Source: Chloroflexota bacterium
Lineage (GTDB): Bacteria > Chloroflexota > Anaerolineae > Anaerolineales > Villigracilaceae
Direction of reading: 5' to 3'
Assembly: GCA_024224815.1 (NCBI GenBank)
Contig: JAAENC010000445.1
Coordinates: 1-46,897 of the forward strand
Length of the DNA stretch: 46,897 bases
Shown here one piece after another: positions 18,024-24,759 of the stretch. The number at the start of each line of letters is the position of its first letter. Position 1 is the first letter of the stretch. The notes beneath the pieces were generated by a model. That model saw nothing but the letters and a program-made list of their open reading frames with translations, had not been told where the DNA came from and ran no database searches. The translations under genes and the position numbers were made by a program.

Positions 18024-18059
18024 GCGAATCATTCCTGCCGCCAATCAGGAATGATTCGC
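18024..18059. repeat. Perfect 14-bp inverted repeat between htpG and the Ig-like gene
   Basis: GCGAATCATTCCTG (18024-18037) and CAGGAATGATTCGC (18046-18059) are exact inverse complements around the loop CCGCCAAT. It lies 25 bases beyond the end of the 18085-18576 gene and about 100 bases ahead of htpG. No T-run follows on the minus strand, so it is either a stable mRNA 3' end, an operator or a REP-like element. Confidence 0.85.
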
Positions 18060-18084
18060 CAAGCTACCAAGTCTCCATCTTTTT

Positions 18085-18576
18085 TTATTCTTTTACTACT
18101 GTGCGTAAATACTGCTCTAAACAATCCGACACCGAATTGATGCAGACATCTATTTCACCAGTAAAATCGCCCGGCTTCAGAGCTGTCACATAGAATTTCA
18201 CATTTTCTGTGCCACTAGCAGGGACCTTACTGTCAAAATAATAACTAGTAAATACAGCACCTAAAAACTCATGCTCTGCAATATCAATATATGCAGGCTC
18301 AGTCTTTCTAATCACTATTCCGCTGAGGTAACTTTTATCAATATCTATACTGTTCAAATCCTGTGCTTCATCTGCTGTATTTGTTATTTGAACGTCAATA
18401 ATATAATCTTCGCCGTTCGAGACCATTGCTGGTGTTAGCACTTCAATACTAATATTTTCTGGCTCTTCCAGTGCCCACTTAACCAATAATCCACCTGCAC
18501 CTAGAAATATTATCCCCACAACCACACATGCAACAACACAACCAATGCCAATACCAATTGCCAGTTTCTTGTTCAC
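18085..18576 (-). CDS. Membrane-anchored protein with Ig-like extracellular domain
   Basis: A 163-residue protein that I do not recognise as a named family. One N-terminal membrane helix (about residues 4-34, IGIGIGCVVACVVVGIIFLG) is followed by a beta-rich domain with the pattern VSNGEDYIIDVQITNTADEAQ, which resembles CARDB/Ig-like surface domains. Two cysteines near the end (DVCINSVSDC) could form a disulfide outside the cell. The start is GTG with GGAGGAAAA in front. A TATAAT lies at 18626-18631 on the same strand, so it probably has its own promoter. Confidence 0.7.
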   Translation of the reverse strand: MNKKLAIGIGIGCVVACVVVGIIFLGAGGLLVKWALEEPENISIEVLTPAMVSNGEDYIIDVQITNTADEAQDLNSIDIDKSYLSGIVIRKTEPAYIDIAEHEFLGAVFTSYYFDSKVPASGTENVKFYVTALKPGDFTGEIDVCINSVSDCLEQYLRTVVKE

Positions 18577-18625
18577 TTTTCCTCCGTTTTTATATTAATT
18601 TACTTCAAGCGTGATGCAACGCTAC

Positions 18626-18631
18626 ATTATA
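18626..18631 (-). promoter_or_regulatory. -10 box for the Ig-like protein gene
   Basis: The minus strand reads GAGTATAATGTAG here, a consensus TATAAT about 50 bases ahead of the GTG start at 18576. The -35 region (TGTCTT at 17 bases) is weak. Confidence 0.45.
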
Positions 18632-18644
18632 CTCACATTCTGTA

Positions 18645-18667
18645 GGCAAGACACAACCTGTCTCGCC
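18645..18667. repeat. Short inverted repeat after the metzincin gene
   Basis: GGCAAGACA (18645-18653) pairs with TGTCTCGCC (18659-18667) at 8 of 9 positions, loop CAACC. It lies just beyond the stop of the 18685-19506 gene. With no T-run it is at best a weak terminator. Confidence 0.5.
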
Positions 18668-18684
18668 CTCCTTCGATTTGCTTT

Positions 18685-19506
18685 TTACTCTCCAAAATGG
18701 GGCTTTTCAAAGAGTCCATCAAACTTTTTACGCTCCTTCTCTATCCTTTTCGCTCCATAAACTCTTTGCACTCCTATAATATCCATTTCGCTTAACTTCC
18801 CATCTCCCCCCCACTGGGGATTGCAGTAATTCATCACAGAGTTTAGATCCCATCCCCCAATAGGCATCGTACCATCTGCTCCCTGTTGCAGATCGCACCA
18901 GGATGGTGAGTCGATCCTGTTTTGTTCATGAGCAAAGCCAAGCGCATGCCCAAATTCATGCACGGCACTAATACGAATATAATCTTCTCTTGAATAACCT
19001 TTATATGGAAAAATACATGGTACTCGATTGCCATTAACATCCACACACCCCCAATGATTAAATGTGGTATTTAAGATCATTCCGTTTTCCAAACTATCAA
19101 TATTTGTTCCTAGACCCTTTGTTTGTGGAGGTTCGTCACTAAGTTGAATTCTTATCCCCTTTGATTCGGGTGTACACGCTCCCCAACCAACAAAATCAAC
19201 AAGCGAAACCGCTTCCCAAGTATTCTCGATCGCGCTTTGAATCAGTACCCTGTCCGCTTGATTATTTTGATTTGGATTCTCCCAGCAAAGATCAATGATG
19301 TTGCTCTTCCAAATTGATTCTTCGTGCACATAGAGTGGCGATATGCTTTCAGGGGGATTTTCATAAGGGCTTTCTTCAGCTTCAGCCGCCGGTTCTTCTG
19401 CTGGCACTTCTTCCGTTATAGGCTCCTCGACAGGTGCAGCTCCTCCACAGGAAGTAAGCAGCCAGAGTAAAAAAAGAATAACAAACAAGAAGAAATATTT
19501 TTTCAT
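18685..19506 (-). CDS. Lipoprotein with metzincin-type zinc protease domain
   Basis: A 273-residue secreted lipoprotein. The signal peptide ends in a lipobox LLTSC (cysteine at about residue 19), followed by a Glu/Pro/Ala-rich linker to about residue 55. The catalytic zinc motif HEFGHALGFAHE begins at H183 (H183, H187 and the third ligand H193, with catalytic E184), and the later SVMNYC gives the Met-turn of metzincins. The rest (NIIDLCWEN, FVGWGACTPESKGI) resembles bacterial matrixin/astacin-like peptidases. It would act outside the membrane. The ATG has AAGGA in front. Its substrate is unknown. Confidence 0.85.
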   Translation of the reverse strand: MKKYFFLFVILFLLWLLTSCGGAAPVEEPITEEVPAEEPAAEAEESPYENPPESISPLYVHEESIWKSNIIDLCWENPNQNNQADRVLIQSAIENTWEAVSLVDFVGWGACTPESKGIRIQLSDEPPQTKGLGTNIDSLENGMILNTTFNHWGCVDVNGNRVPCIFPYKGYSREDYIRISAVHEFGHALGFAHEQNRIDSPSWCDLQQGADGTMPIGGWDLNSVMNYCNPQWGGDGKLSEMDIIGVQRVYGAKRIEKERKKFDGLFEKPHFGE

Positions 19507-19557
19507 AATGATTTTCCTTATAGATATGACGTATTATATTCAAAAATCGTTCCAGCC

Positions 19558-19586
19558 TTGCAACCTTGCGTACCTTCGATTATCCT
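19558..19586 (+). promoter_or_regulatory. Possible promoter of the tRNA-Sec gene
   Basis: TTGCAA (19558-19563) is followed after 17 bases by TATCCT (19581-19586), 7 bases before the first base of the tRNA. If used, the transcript would start at or near the mature 5' end. Both hexamers depart from consensus, so this is tentative. Confidence 0.35.
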
Positions 19587-19593
19587 TGCGTGT

Positions 19594-19687
19594 GGGAGTG
19601 GTTAAGTCCCGGTGGGCTTCCCGGTCTTCAACATCGGTGACGGGTCGCGTTGCGGGCCGTGGTGGGTTCGACTCCCATGCACTCCCG
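19594..19687 (+). tRNA. selC: Selenocysteine tRNA (anticodon TCA)
   Basis: This 94-base sequence folds as tRNA-Sec. The anticodon stem CCGGT/ATCGG encloses CTTCAAC, with anticodon TCA that reads UGA. The D stem has six pairs (AAGTCC/GGGCTT, loop CGGT), as is typical of tRNA-Sec. A long variable arm (ACGG...CCGT with inner CGC/GCG) and a T arm GTGGG-TTCGACT-CCCAT follow. The acceptor stem is GGGAGTGG/GCACTCCC, 7 canonical pairs with a G-G at the eighth, then discriminator G. The 3' end continues CCT, so CCA is not fully encoded. selA in the same window (27685-29043) supports the call. Confidence 0.92.
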
Positions 19688-19793
19688 CCTAAATCCAAAG
19701 GTGGACGTGGGACGAGTAGTCTTCCGTCCGCTTTTTGTTATTTGCTTATCCACGCTGTATTATGTAAAATCCCTTAAAAACACGGAACAATCT

Positions 19794-20984
19794 ATGCATC
19801 TCTTAGAGACTGAAATCCTAAACAACATCATAGCCAGCGTTTTCAAAACAGAAAGCATCACCCTCGGCGATACAAAACGTGGATATGTAGTCCGTTATCA
19901 GGGGCATTTATTAGGAGATGATTCTGCAACCGCCTACGACCAGCTCTCTGAGAGTCTTTCTCCTCATTCTCTTACCCCTCTTTTTCACATAGAAAATGAT
20001 CAACAAGTCATTTTTCTTGTCCACGAAGCAGAGCCGCCAGAGTTGCCAAAAGCATCAAAGAATATTCTTTTCTTTCTTGCCACTTTATTAAGCGTTCTTT
20101 TTACAGGAGCTATTTTCGAATCAAATCTCCCCGAAACTGCCACGCTCGGCGTTTTAGCCAAAGACGCACTTATCCACATTTGGCGCGGCGCTCCTTTTGC
20201 TATTAGCCTATTAAGTATCCTCCTCGCACATGAATTTGGGCATTATTTAGTAGGGCGTTATCACAAAACCAAAGTAACCCTCCCTTTCTTTTTACCACTA
20301 CCCTATCCATTAAGTATTCTTGGCACACTGGGTGCATTTATCCAAATGAAAGAACGCCCTAAAAATAAGCGCGTCCTTTTCGATATTGGTATTGCAGGTC
20401 CCCTTGCCGGTTTGGTCGTTGCCATTCCCGTTCTTCTTTATGGGCTTTCGCTCTCAGAACTCGCCCCACTTACGGGAACAGGAATGCTCGAAGGCAACTC
20501 TATCCTATACTTGCTTTCAAAATATGCCGTCTTTGGCAAATGGCTCCCGGAACCGACCAGCTATCAAGGCGTGCCACCTTTTCTTTATTGGCTGCGCTAT
20601 CTTTTCACTTCTTTCCCATCCCCGCTCGGTGGGCTGGATGTACAAGTTCATAATATCGCCTGGGCAGGGTGGGCGGGATTACTCGTCACTTCACTTAATC
20701 TGATTCCGATGGGCACACTCGACGGCGGGCACATCCTCTACTCGGTATTTGGCAAAAAAGCGAGCAAGGTCGCTCCTTTTATTTTCGCTGCACTCATTTT
20801 GCTCGGCACTGCCTGGCAGGGATGGTGGCTCTGGGCATTTATGCTCTTCTTTTTAGGACGCAGGCACGCCGAACCCCTCGACCAAATCACCGAGCTTGAC
20901 CCTCTGCGCCGAAAAATTGCAATATTCATGCTAATCGTTTTTATTCTCGTATTCATTCCCGTTCCTTTGGTGATCTATGGCTAA
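19794..20984 (+). CDS. Site-2 protease-type membrane metalloprotease (M50)
   Basis: A 396-residue polytopic membrane protease. The zinc motif HEFGH begins at H146 (LLAHEFGHYLVGRYH), and the second metal site is NLIPMGTLDGGHILY, the LDG motif of M50 enzymes. The segment GAFIQMKERPKNKRVLFDIG, followed by IAGPLAG, resembles the EGY/cyanobacterial branch. Residues 1-70 form a soluble N-terminal domain. The open frame extends upstream into the tRNA, so I chose the ATG at 19794, which lies after the tRNA. Substrate unknown; no anti-sigma factor gene is nearby. Confidence 0.9.
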   Translation: MHLLETEILNNIIASVFKTESITLGDTKRGYVVRYQGHLLGDDSATAYDQLSESLSPHSLTPLFHIENDQQVIFLVHEAEPPELPKASKNILFFLATLLSVLFTGAIFESNLPETATLGVLAKDALIHIWRGAPFAISLLSILLAHEFGHYLVGRYHKTKVTLPFFLPLPYPLSILGTLGAFIQMKERPKNKRVLFDIGIAGPLAGLVVAIPVLLYGLSLSELAPLTGTGMLEGNSILYLLSKYAVFGKWLPEPTSYQGVPPFLYWLRYLFTSFPSPLGGLDVQVHNIAWAGWAGLLVTSLNLIPMGTLDGGHILYSVFGKKASKVAPFIFAALILLGTAWQGWWLWAFMLFFLGRRHAEPLDQITELDPLRRKIAIFMLIVFILVFIPVPLVIYG

Positions 20985-22344
20985 ACGACTTTTACTTCTC
21001 CTCACATTCCTCTTCCTCGCGGCCTGTCAATCTCCTCCTGAAACAGAAACGCCCAGGCCAACCACGCCAGCACTAACAAAAACACCACGCCCTACAGCCA
21101 CGCCCCTCCCCACTAGCAATTTTGATGTCGAAGAAGCTGACCTTAATGGCACAGAAATTGAGATTTGGCACACCTTTTTTGGCGCACCGGCTGCCCTCCT
21201 TGAGTTGCAAATCGCGGATTTTAACGAAGAAAACCCATGGGGGATCACCCTCCGCGCATCTTATCAGGGCAGCTACAATATGCTTTTTTATAATGTGATG
21301 GATTCAGCGGAACGCCCCTCTTTGATCGTGGCACTCCCCGAACAAATTTCGGTCTGGGAAGAAGAGGGTTCCGTTAAAGACCTGGCCTCATACATCTCTG
21401 ACCCCATCTGGGGCTTCACCCCCGCAGAAAAAAGCGACTTTCCCAGTGTTTTCCTCGAGCAAGACCAACACGGGGAACGTACACTCGCCCTCCCCGCTCA
21501 ACGGACAGCTCACTTTATTCTTTATAATAAAAGCTGGGGAGAAGAACTCGGTTTCGACGCAGCCCCTCTTGATTTTGATGAATTTAAAGAGCAGGCTTGT
21601 GCCGCAAATCAAGCCATGCGCACGGATGAAGACTTCGAAAATGACGGCAAAGGCGGCTGGATCATTGATTATGAATCAAACGGCGTTCTCTCGTGGATGC
21701 GCGGATTTGATGGCAGCCCTTTTGCCAACGATGCTTATCAATTTATCAGTGATGAAAATATAAGAACGCTCAAAGCGCTAAAAATACTTTATGATGATCA
21801 ATGTGCCTGGTTAACGACATCCAAAACACCTTATGAGCAATTTGCACTGCGCTCTGCGCTTTTCATCTCTGCCAGCATGGAAGAATTCACCGATATTAAG
21901 CGCACTTTTGCGCAAACTGGTAGCACAGACGAGTGGACCGTTATTCCCTTCCCCGGACAAGAACGGACAGCGCTAGTCACATACGGGTCCTCCTACGCGC
22001 TCCTCGAAACGGAAGATGCCGAAGCACTAGCCTCGTGGCTTTTCCTCAAGTGGATGCTCACTCCCCAGAATCAAGCCAAATGGGTGAAAAGCACCGGACT
22101 TTTCCCTCTGCGTATTTCTGCTTTAGATGAATTATCCGATTACGAGAAGGCAAATCCACAATGGGCAGAAGCTGTTGATCTGATCGCGCAAGCGGAAATT
22201 TATCCGCAACTTGCATCTTGGCACAAAGTTCGCTATCTTTTAGGTGATGGTGTTGAATTTATTTTTCGCTCCAATGTACAGTCTGGCTCAGTTGCCGCGA
22301 TATTGGCGCAAATGAACGATGCCGCGCGTGCGCTGAGCGAGTAA
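20977..22344 (+). CDS. Extracellular solute-binding lipoprotein (ABC sugar type)
   Basis: A 455-residue lipoprotein of the family 1 solute-binding proteins (sugar and oligosaccharide uptake). The signal peptide ends in LFLAACQS (lipid cysteine about residue 17), then comes a Thr/Pro-rich linker (PTTPALTKTPRPTATPLPTS). The binding domain begins at IEIWHTFFG and has the family segment WLFLKWMLTPQNQAKW near the end. The start overlaps the stop of the M50 gene by 8 bases, so translation is coupled. No permease or ATPase genes follow, so the partner transporter must be elsewhere. Confidence 0.88.
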   Translation: MAKRLLLLLTFLFLAACQSPPETETPRPTTPALTKTPRPTATPLPTSNFDVEEADLNGTEIEIWHTFFGAPAALLELQIADFNEENPWGITLRASYQGSYNMLFYNVMDSAERPSLIVALPEQISVWEEEGSVKDLASYISDPIWGFTPAEKSDFPSVFLEQDQHGERTLALPAQRTAHFILYNKSWGEELGFDAAPLDFDEFKEQACAANQAMRTDEDFENDGKGGWIIDYESNGVLSWMRGFDGSPFANDAYQFISDENIRTLKALKILYDDQCAWLTTSKTPYEQFALRSALFISASMEEFTDIKRTFAQTGSTDEWTVIPFPGQERTALVTYGSSYALLETEDAEALASWLFLKWMLTPQNQAKWVKSTGLFPLRISALDELSDYEKANPQWAEAVDLIAQAEIYPQLASWHKVRYLLGDGVEFIFRSNVQSGSVAAILAQMNDAARALSE

Positions 22345-22349
22345 TTATT

Positions 22350-22371
22350 CTCCCCCTGTATGCGGGGGGAG
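22350..22371. repeat. G/C-run hairpin between the binding protein and pfk
   Basis: CTCCCCC (22350-22356) pairs with GGGGGAG (22365-22371), followed by TTAGAGGGGGG. There is no T-run, so it may be a transcript-processing hairpin or a repeat remnant. A related C-run/G-run hairpin stands behind pfk at 23509-23548. Confidence 0.55.
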
Positions 22372-22396
22372 TTAGAGGGGGGCAAAAGGAGTTCCG

Positions 22397-23485
22397 ATGA
22401 AAAAAATAGGCGTTCTCACAGGTGGCGGCGATGCCCCTGGGCTAAATGCAGTCATTCGCGCTGTTGTCAAAACAGCGATTGGCAGCTACGGCTGTGAAGT
22501 AATTGGTTTGCGAGATGGCTACGATGGTTTCCTGAAAAAAGATGGTATTGTCCCTTTGGGTATAAAAGAAGTCAGGGGCATTTTACCGCGCGGTGGTACT
22601 ATTTTAGGGACAGCCAATCGCGGCAATCCTTTTGCGCGAGAAGTCATTAAAGATGGAAAAAAGGTGGTTATAGATACTTCAGATGAAGTCGTAGCTGCGA
22701 TAAAAAAGCAAAACCTGGATGGTTTGGTTGTGATTGGCGGTGACGGGACATTGCATATCTCACGAGAATTATTTGCGAAGGGCGTACCTGTAGTGGGCGT
22801 GCCAAAAACCATAGACAACGACGTGGGCGGGACAGAAGTTACCTTCGGTTTTGATACCGCACTCGATACAGCCACCGAAGCGATAGATAAATTGCATACA
22901 ACGGCCGAATCTCATCACCGCGTAATGGTGCTTGAGTTAATGGGACGTGACGCAGGCTTTATCGCGCTCCATGCAGGCGTGGCTGGCGGCGCAGATGTGA
23001 TCCTTATTCCTGAAATTCCTTTTCGTTACGAAGCTATTGTAGAGAAAATTCAACGACGGATCAAAAGAGGTAGCCACTTCAGTATTCTGGCTGTTTCTGA
23101 AGGCGCAAAATCCATTGATGGAGAGCAAAGTTTCTCGCGCTCAGGTAACGAGATCTATGTCCCCCGTTTGGGCGGGATCGGTGCTCAGGTTGGGCAATAT
23201 ATAGAAGAAAATACCGAGCAAGAGACACGCGTGACCGTGCTCGGTCATATTCAGCGCGGAGGAACACCTTCCTCCTTCGACCGCTTTTTGGCTACACGAT
23301 ATGGAGCAGCGGCCGTGCGTTTGATCGCCGACAAGAAATTTGGGAGCATGGTCGCCTTCCGCTTTGGCGATGTTGTAGACATTAGCCTGGAAGAGGCTTT
23401 AGCTGTCCCTAAACGCGTTAAAGTTGATGGCGATTCTGTTCGTACTGCTCGAGATTTGGGTATTTGTTTTGGGGATGAGAAGTAA
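22397..23485 (+). CDS. pfkA: 6-phosphofructokinase, probably ATP-dependent
   Basis: A 362-residue phosphofructokinase of glycolysis. The start MKKIGVLTGGGDAPGLNAV is typical. The phospho-donor region is G114-G-D-G117-T, and the fructose-6-phosphate region is VPKTIDNDVGG with K137. G117 and K137 stand at the positions called 104 and 124 in E. coli: glycine at 104 fits ATP use, while PPi enzymes have aspartate there, and lysine at 124 is the form shared with the long PPi/actinobacterial branch. The ATG follows AAAAGGAG. It may be read through from the upstream gene or have its own promoter. Confidence 0.93.
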   Translation: MKKIGVLTGGGDAPGLNAVIRAVVKTAIGSYGCEVIGLRDGYDGFLKKDGIVPLGIKEVRGILPRGGTILGTANRGNPFAREVIKDGKKVVIDTSDEVVAAIKKQNLDGLVVIGGDGTLHISRELFAKGVPVVGVPKTIDNDVGGTEVTFGFDTALDTATEAIDKLHTTAESHHRVMVLELMGRDAGFIALHAGVAGGADVILIPEIPFRYEAIVEKIQRRIKRGSHFSILAVSEGAKSIDGEQSFSRSGNEIYVPRLGGIGAQVGQYIEENTEQETRVTVLGHIQRGGTPSSFDRFLATRYGAAAVRLIADKKFGSMVAFRFGDVVDISLEEALAVPKRVKVDGDSVRTARDLGICFGDEK

Positions 23486-23508
23486 ACAGCCCCTCTGCCC
23501 TAAAGAGC

Positions 23509-23548
23509 TTCTCCCCCAAATTCCAAACACATGGAATTTAGGGGAGAA
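23509..23548. repeat. Long hairpin downstream of pfk
   Basis: TTCTCCCCCAAATTCC (23509-23524) pairs with GGAATTTAGGGGAGAA (23533-23548) at 15 of 16 positions with an 8-base loop. The 23486-23790 gap of about 305 bases holds this hairpin, the terminator at 23566-23595 and the nested palindrome at 23602-23655; beyond 23656 I see no gene or signal. Confidence 0.75.
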
Positions 23549-23565
23549 AAAGCATGGAACAAAGC

Positions 23566-23595
23566 AAAAAGCCGCCCATTTCTGGACGGCTTTTC
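23566..23595. terminator. Intrinsic terminator after pfk (both strands)
   Basis: AAAAGCCGCCC (23567-23577) and GGACGGCTTTT (23584-23594) form an 11-base stem with one mismatch and the loop ATTTCT. A-runs and T-runs on the two sides allow use on either strand, serving pfk and the converging deacetylase gene. Confidence 0.75.
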
Positions 23596-23601
23596 TGTTG
23601 C

Positions 23602-23655
23602 GTGCGACGGCACCCGTACGACCTTATCGAAGGTCGAGGAGGGATGCCGTCGCAC
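23602..23655. repeat. Nested palindrome in the pfk-deacetylase gap
   Basis: The outer arms GTGCGACGGCA (23602-23612) and TGCCGTCGCAC (23645-23655) are perfect inverse complements. Inside, CGACCTT (23619-23625) pairs with AAGGTCG (23630-23636) around ATCG. This outer stem plus inner hairpin layout resembles the elements at 34891-34972 and 46764-46819. Confidence 0.8.
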
Positions 23656-23790
23656 TAAGTCTACTACTGTCGTTCATAAGCACCACCTCCTCTTTTATTA
23701 GGATAGCGTTTTAATGGCAGGTCACCCTACCTAGCAAAAGTATGGCATAGATAATAGCCAATGTCAAATTAGAAAAATCACATTTTGCTC

Positions 23791-24582
23791 TTATTCGGGG
23801 CAAGTTTGTCCGTAATAAGAAAGATTGCCACAATTTCCTGAACCAAGCCCCTCAGTAATGCTCGCAAGGTAAAGTTCAGACATCGTCACGGCGCGGATCC
23901 CGCGCTCATCCAACAAATCAAAGGCCACAGGGCTATTTATATCCACATCCTGCGTGCTAGTGTGCATCAGGACAATATCGCCATATTCGACCTCAGCCAT
24001 ATTTTTCTGCGCCAACGCCAAATCGCCGCCCCAGCTTGCAGACCACATCGTTGAGATCAACCCATAGGTTGCACACATTTCACTATAAGCCGGGCTTCTC
24101 GAGCCAAAAGGCGGTCGCCCAAAACGAATAGTTGGCCTGCTCTCTGTGACATGATTTAAGGCAGCCAACCATTTTTTATGATCGTCGAGCAAACTCTTTG
24201 TTGAGCGCACATCGGGGTTTACATGGTCAAAAGTATGAGAACCAATCTCATGCCCGCCATCGACAAAACGCTGCCAAATTCCTGCATCTTTATCGTTTGT
24301 TTTTAGTAAAGCCTCACCTGTTGGGAAGAAAGTGACCTTGACTTCGGGGCGTTCCCTGAGCATCTCTTCCAATGTTTGGAGTTTCGTCACTAGATGACAA
24401 TCGTCGTAACTCAACGCGATTTGGGCTTGGTCACGCCGCCCGTGCCAAAAGATCCGCCCCGATTCATCTACCGTCTCATCCGGCAAAAGATAGGGTGCGC
24501 GGATTCCCAAAATGCTCGCCGCAAGTGATGCGCCACTTAGTTTGAGAAAATCTCGTCTTGTGATTTGTTTTGGATTGGGCAT
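23791..24582 (-). CDS. Tat-exported polysaccharide deacetylase (NodB type)
   Basis: A 263-residue NodB-fold deacetylase that would remove acetyl groups from a surface polysaccharide or glycan. The N-terminus PNPKQITRRDFLKLSG carries a twin-arginine motif and a hydrophobic stretch, so the folded protein is exported by Tat. Catalytic motifs are SYDDC (metal aspartates, replacing the usual FDDG), GSHTFDH and RPPFGSRS. I start at the ATG at 24580-24582; a longer frame would add 30 residues encoded by the repeat element at 24607-24730 and would bury the Tat signal. Two cysteines at the C-terminus (NCGNLSYYGQTC) may be disulfide-bonded. Confidence 0.85.
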   Translation of the reverse strand: MPNPKQITRRDFLKLSGASLAASILGIRAPYLLPDETVDESGRIFWHGRRDQAQIALSYDDCHLVTKLQTLEEMLRERPEVKVTFFPTGEALLKTNDKDAGIWQRFVDGGHEIGSHTFDHVNPDVRSTKSLLDDHKKWLAALNHVTESRPTIRFGRPPFGSRSPAYSEMCATYGLISTMWSASWGGDLALAQKNMAEVEYGDIVLMHTSTQDVDINSPVAFDLLDERGIRAVTMSELYLASITEGLGSGNCGNLSYYGQTCPE

Positions 24583-24606
24583 ATTTTTAAAGATCACCAC
24601 ACAAGG

Positions 24607-24730
24607 ATGTCTTTGCGAGGAGGGCTTTTTCCGACGACACTTGCACCTGCGGTGACAAGTACAGGTGAGCAATCTCCACGATTGTGCGTGAGACTGCCGC
24701 GTCGCAAAAACGTGCTCCTCGCAGAGACAT
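24607..24730. mobile_element. MITE-like palindromic element, 124 bp
   Basis: Terminal inverted repeats of about 30 bases: the left arm (24607-24636) begins ATGTCTTTGCGAGGAG and ends TTTTTCCGACG, the right arm (24700-24730) begins CGTCGCAAAAACG and ends CTCCTCGCAGAGACAT. They match with a few mismatches and a gap. The interior has further short complementary words (CACCTG/CAGGTG, CTTG/CAAG). It has no coding capacity. It fills the gap between tsaD and the deacetylase gene. No target duplication is obvious. Confidence 0.65.
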
Positions 24731-24759
24731 TTCTAGCAGGGTCATTTTTTTAGTTTTCT

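Noticed and set aside
17927-18084. CIRCE-type heat-shock operator upstream of htpG
   Set aside because: The inverted repeat present does not contain TTAGCACTC and its complement; only a different perfect palindrome is found.
19508-19777. Open frame of 89 codons over the tRNA-Sec
   Set aside because: It runs through the tRNA gene and shows no family match; the tRNA fold explains the region.
19650-19793. Longer N-terminus for the M50 protease
   Set aside because: It would start inside the tRNA-Sec gene and adds residues with no match to the family; ATG 19794 is preferred.
24583-24672. N-terminal extension of the deacetylase
   Set aside because: The extra 30 residues are encoded mostly by the MITE-like element and would mask the Tat signal peptide.
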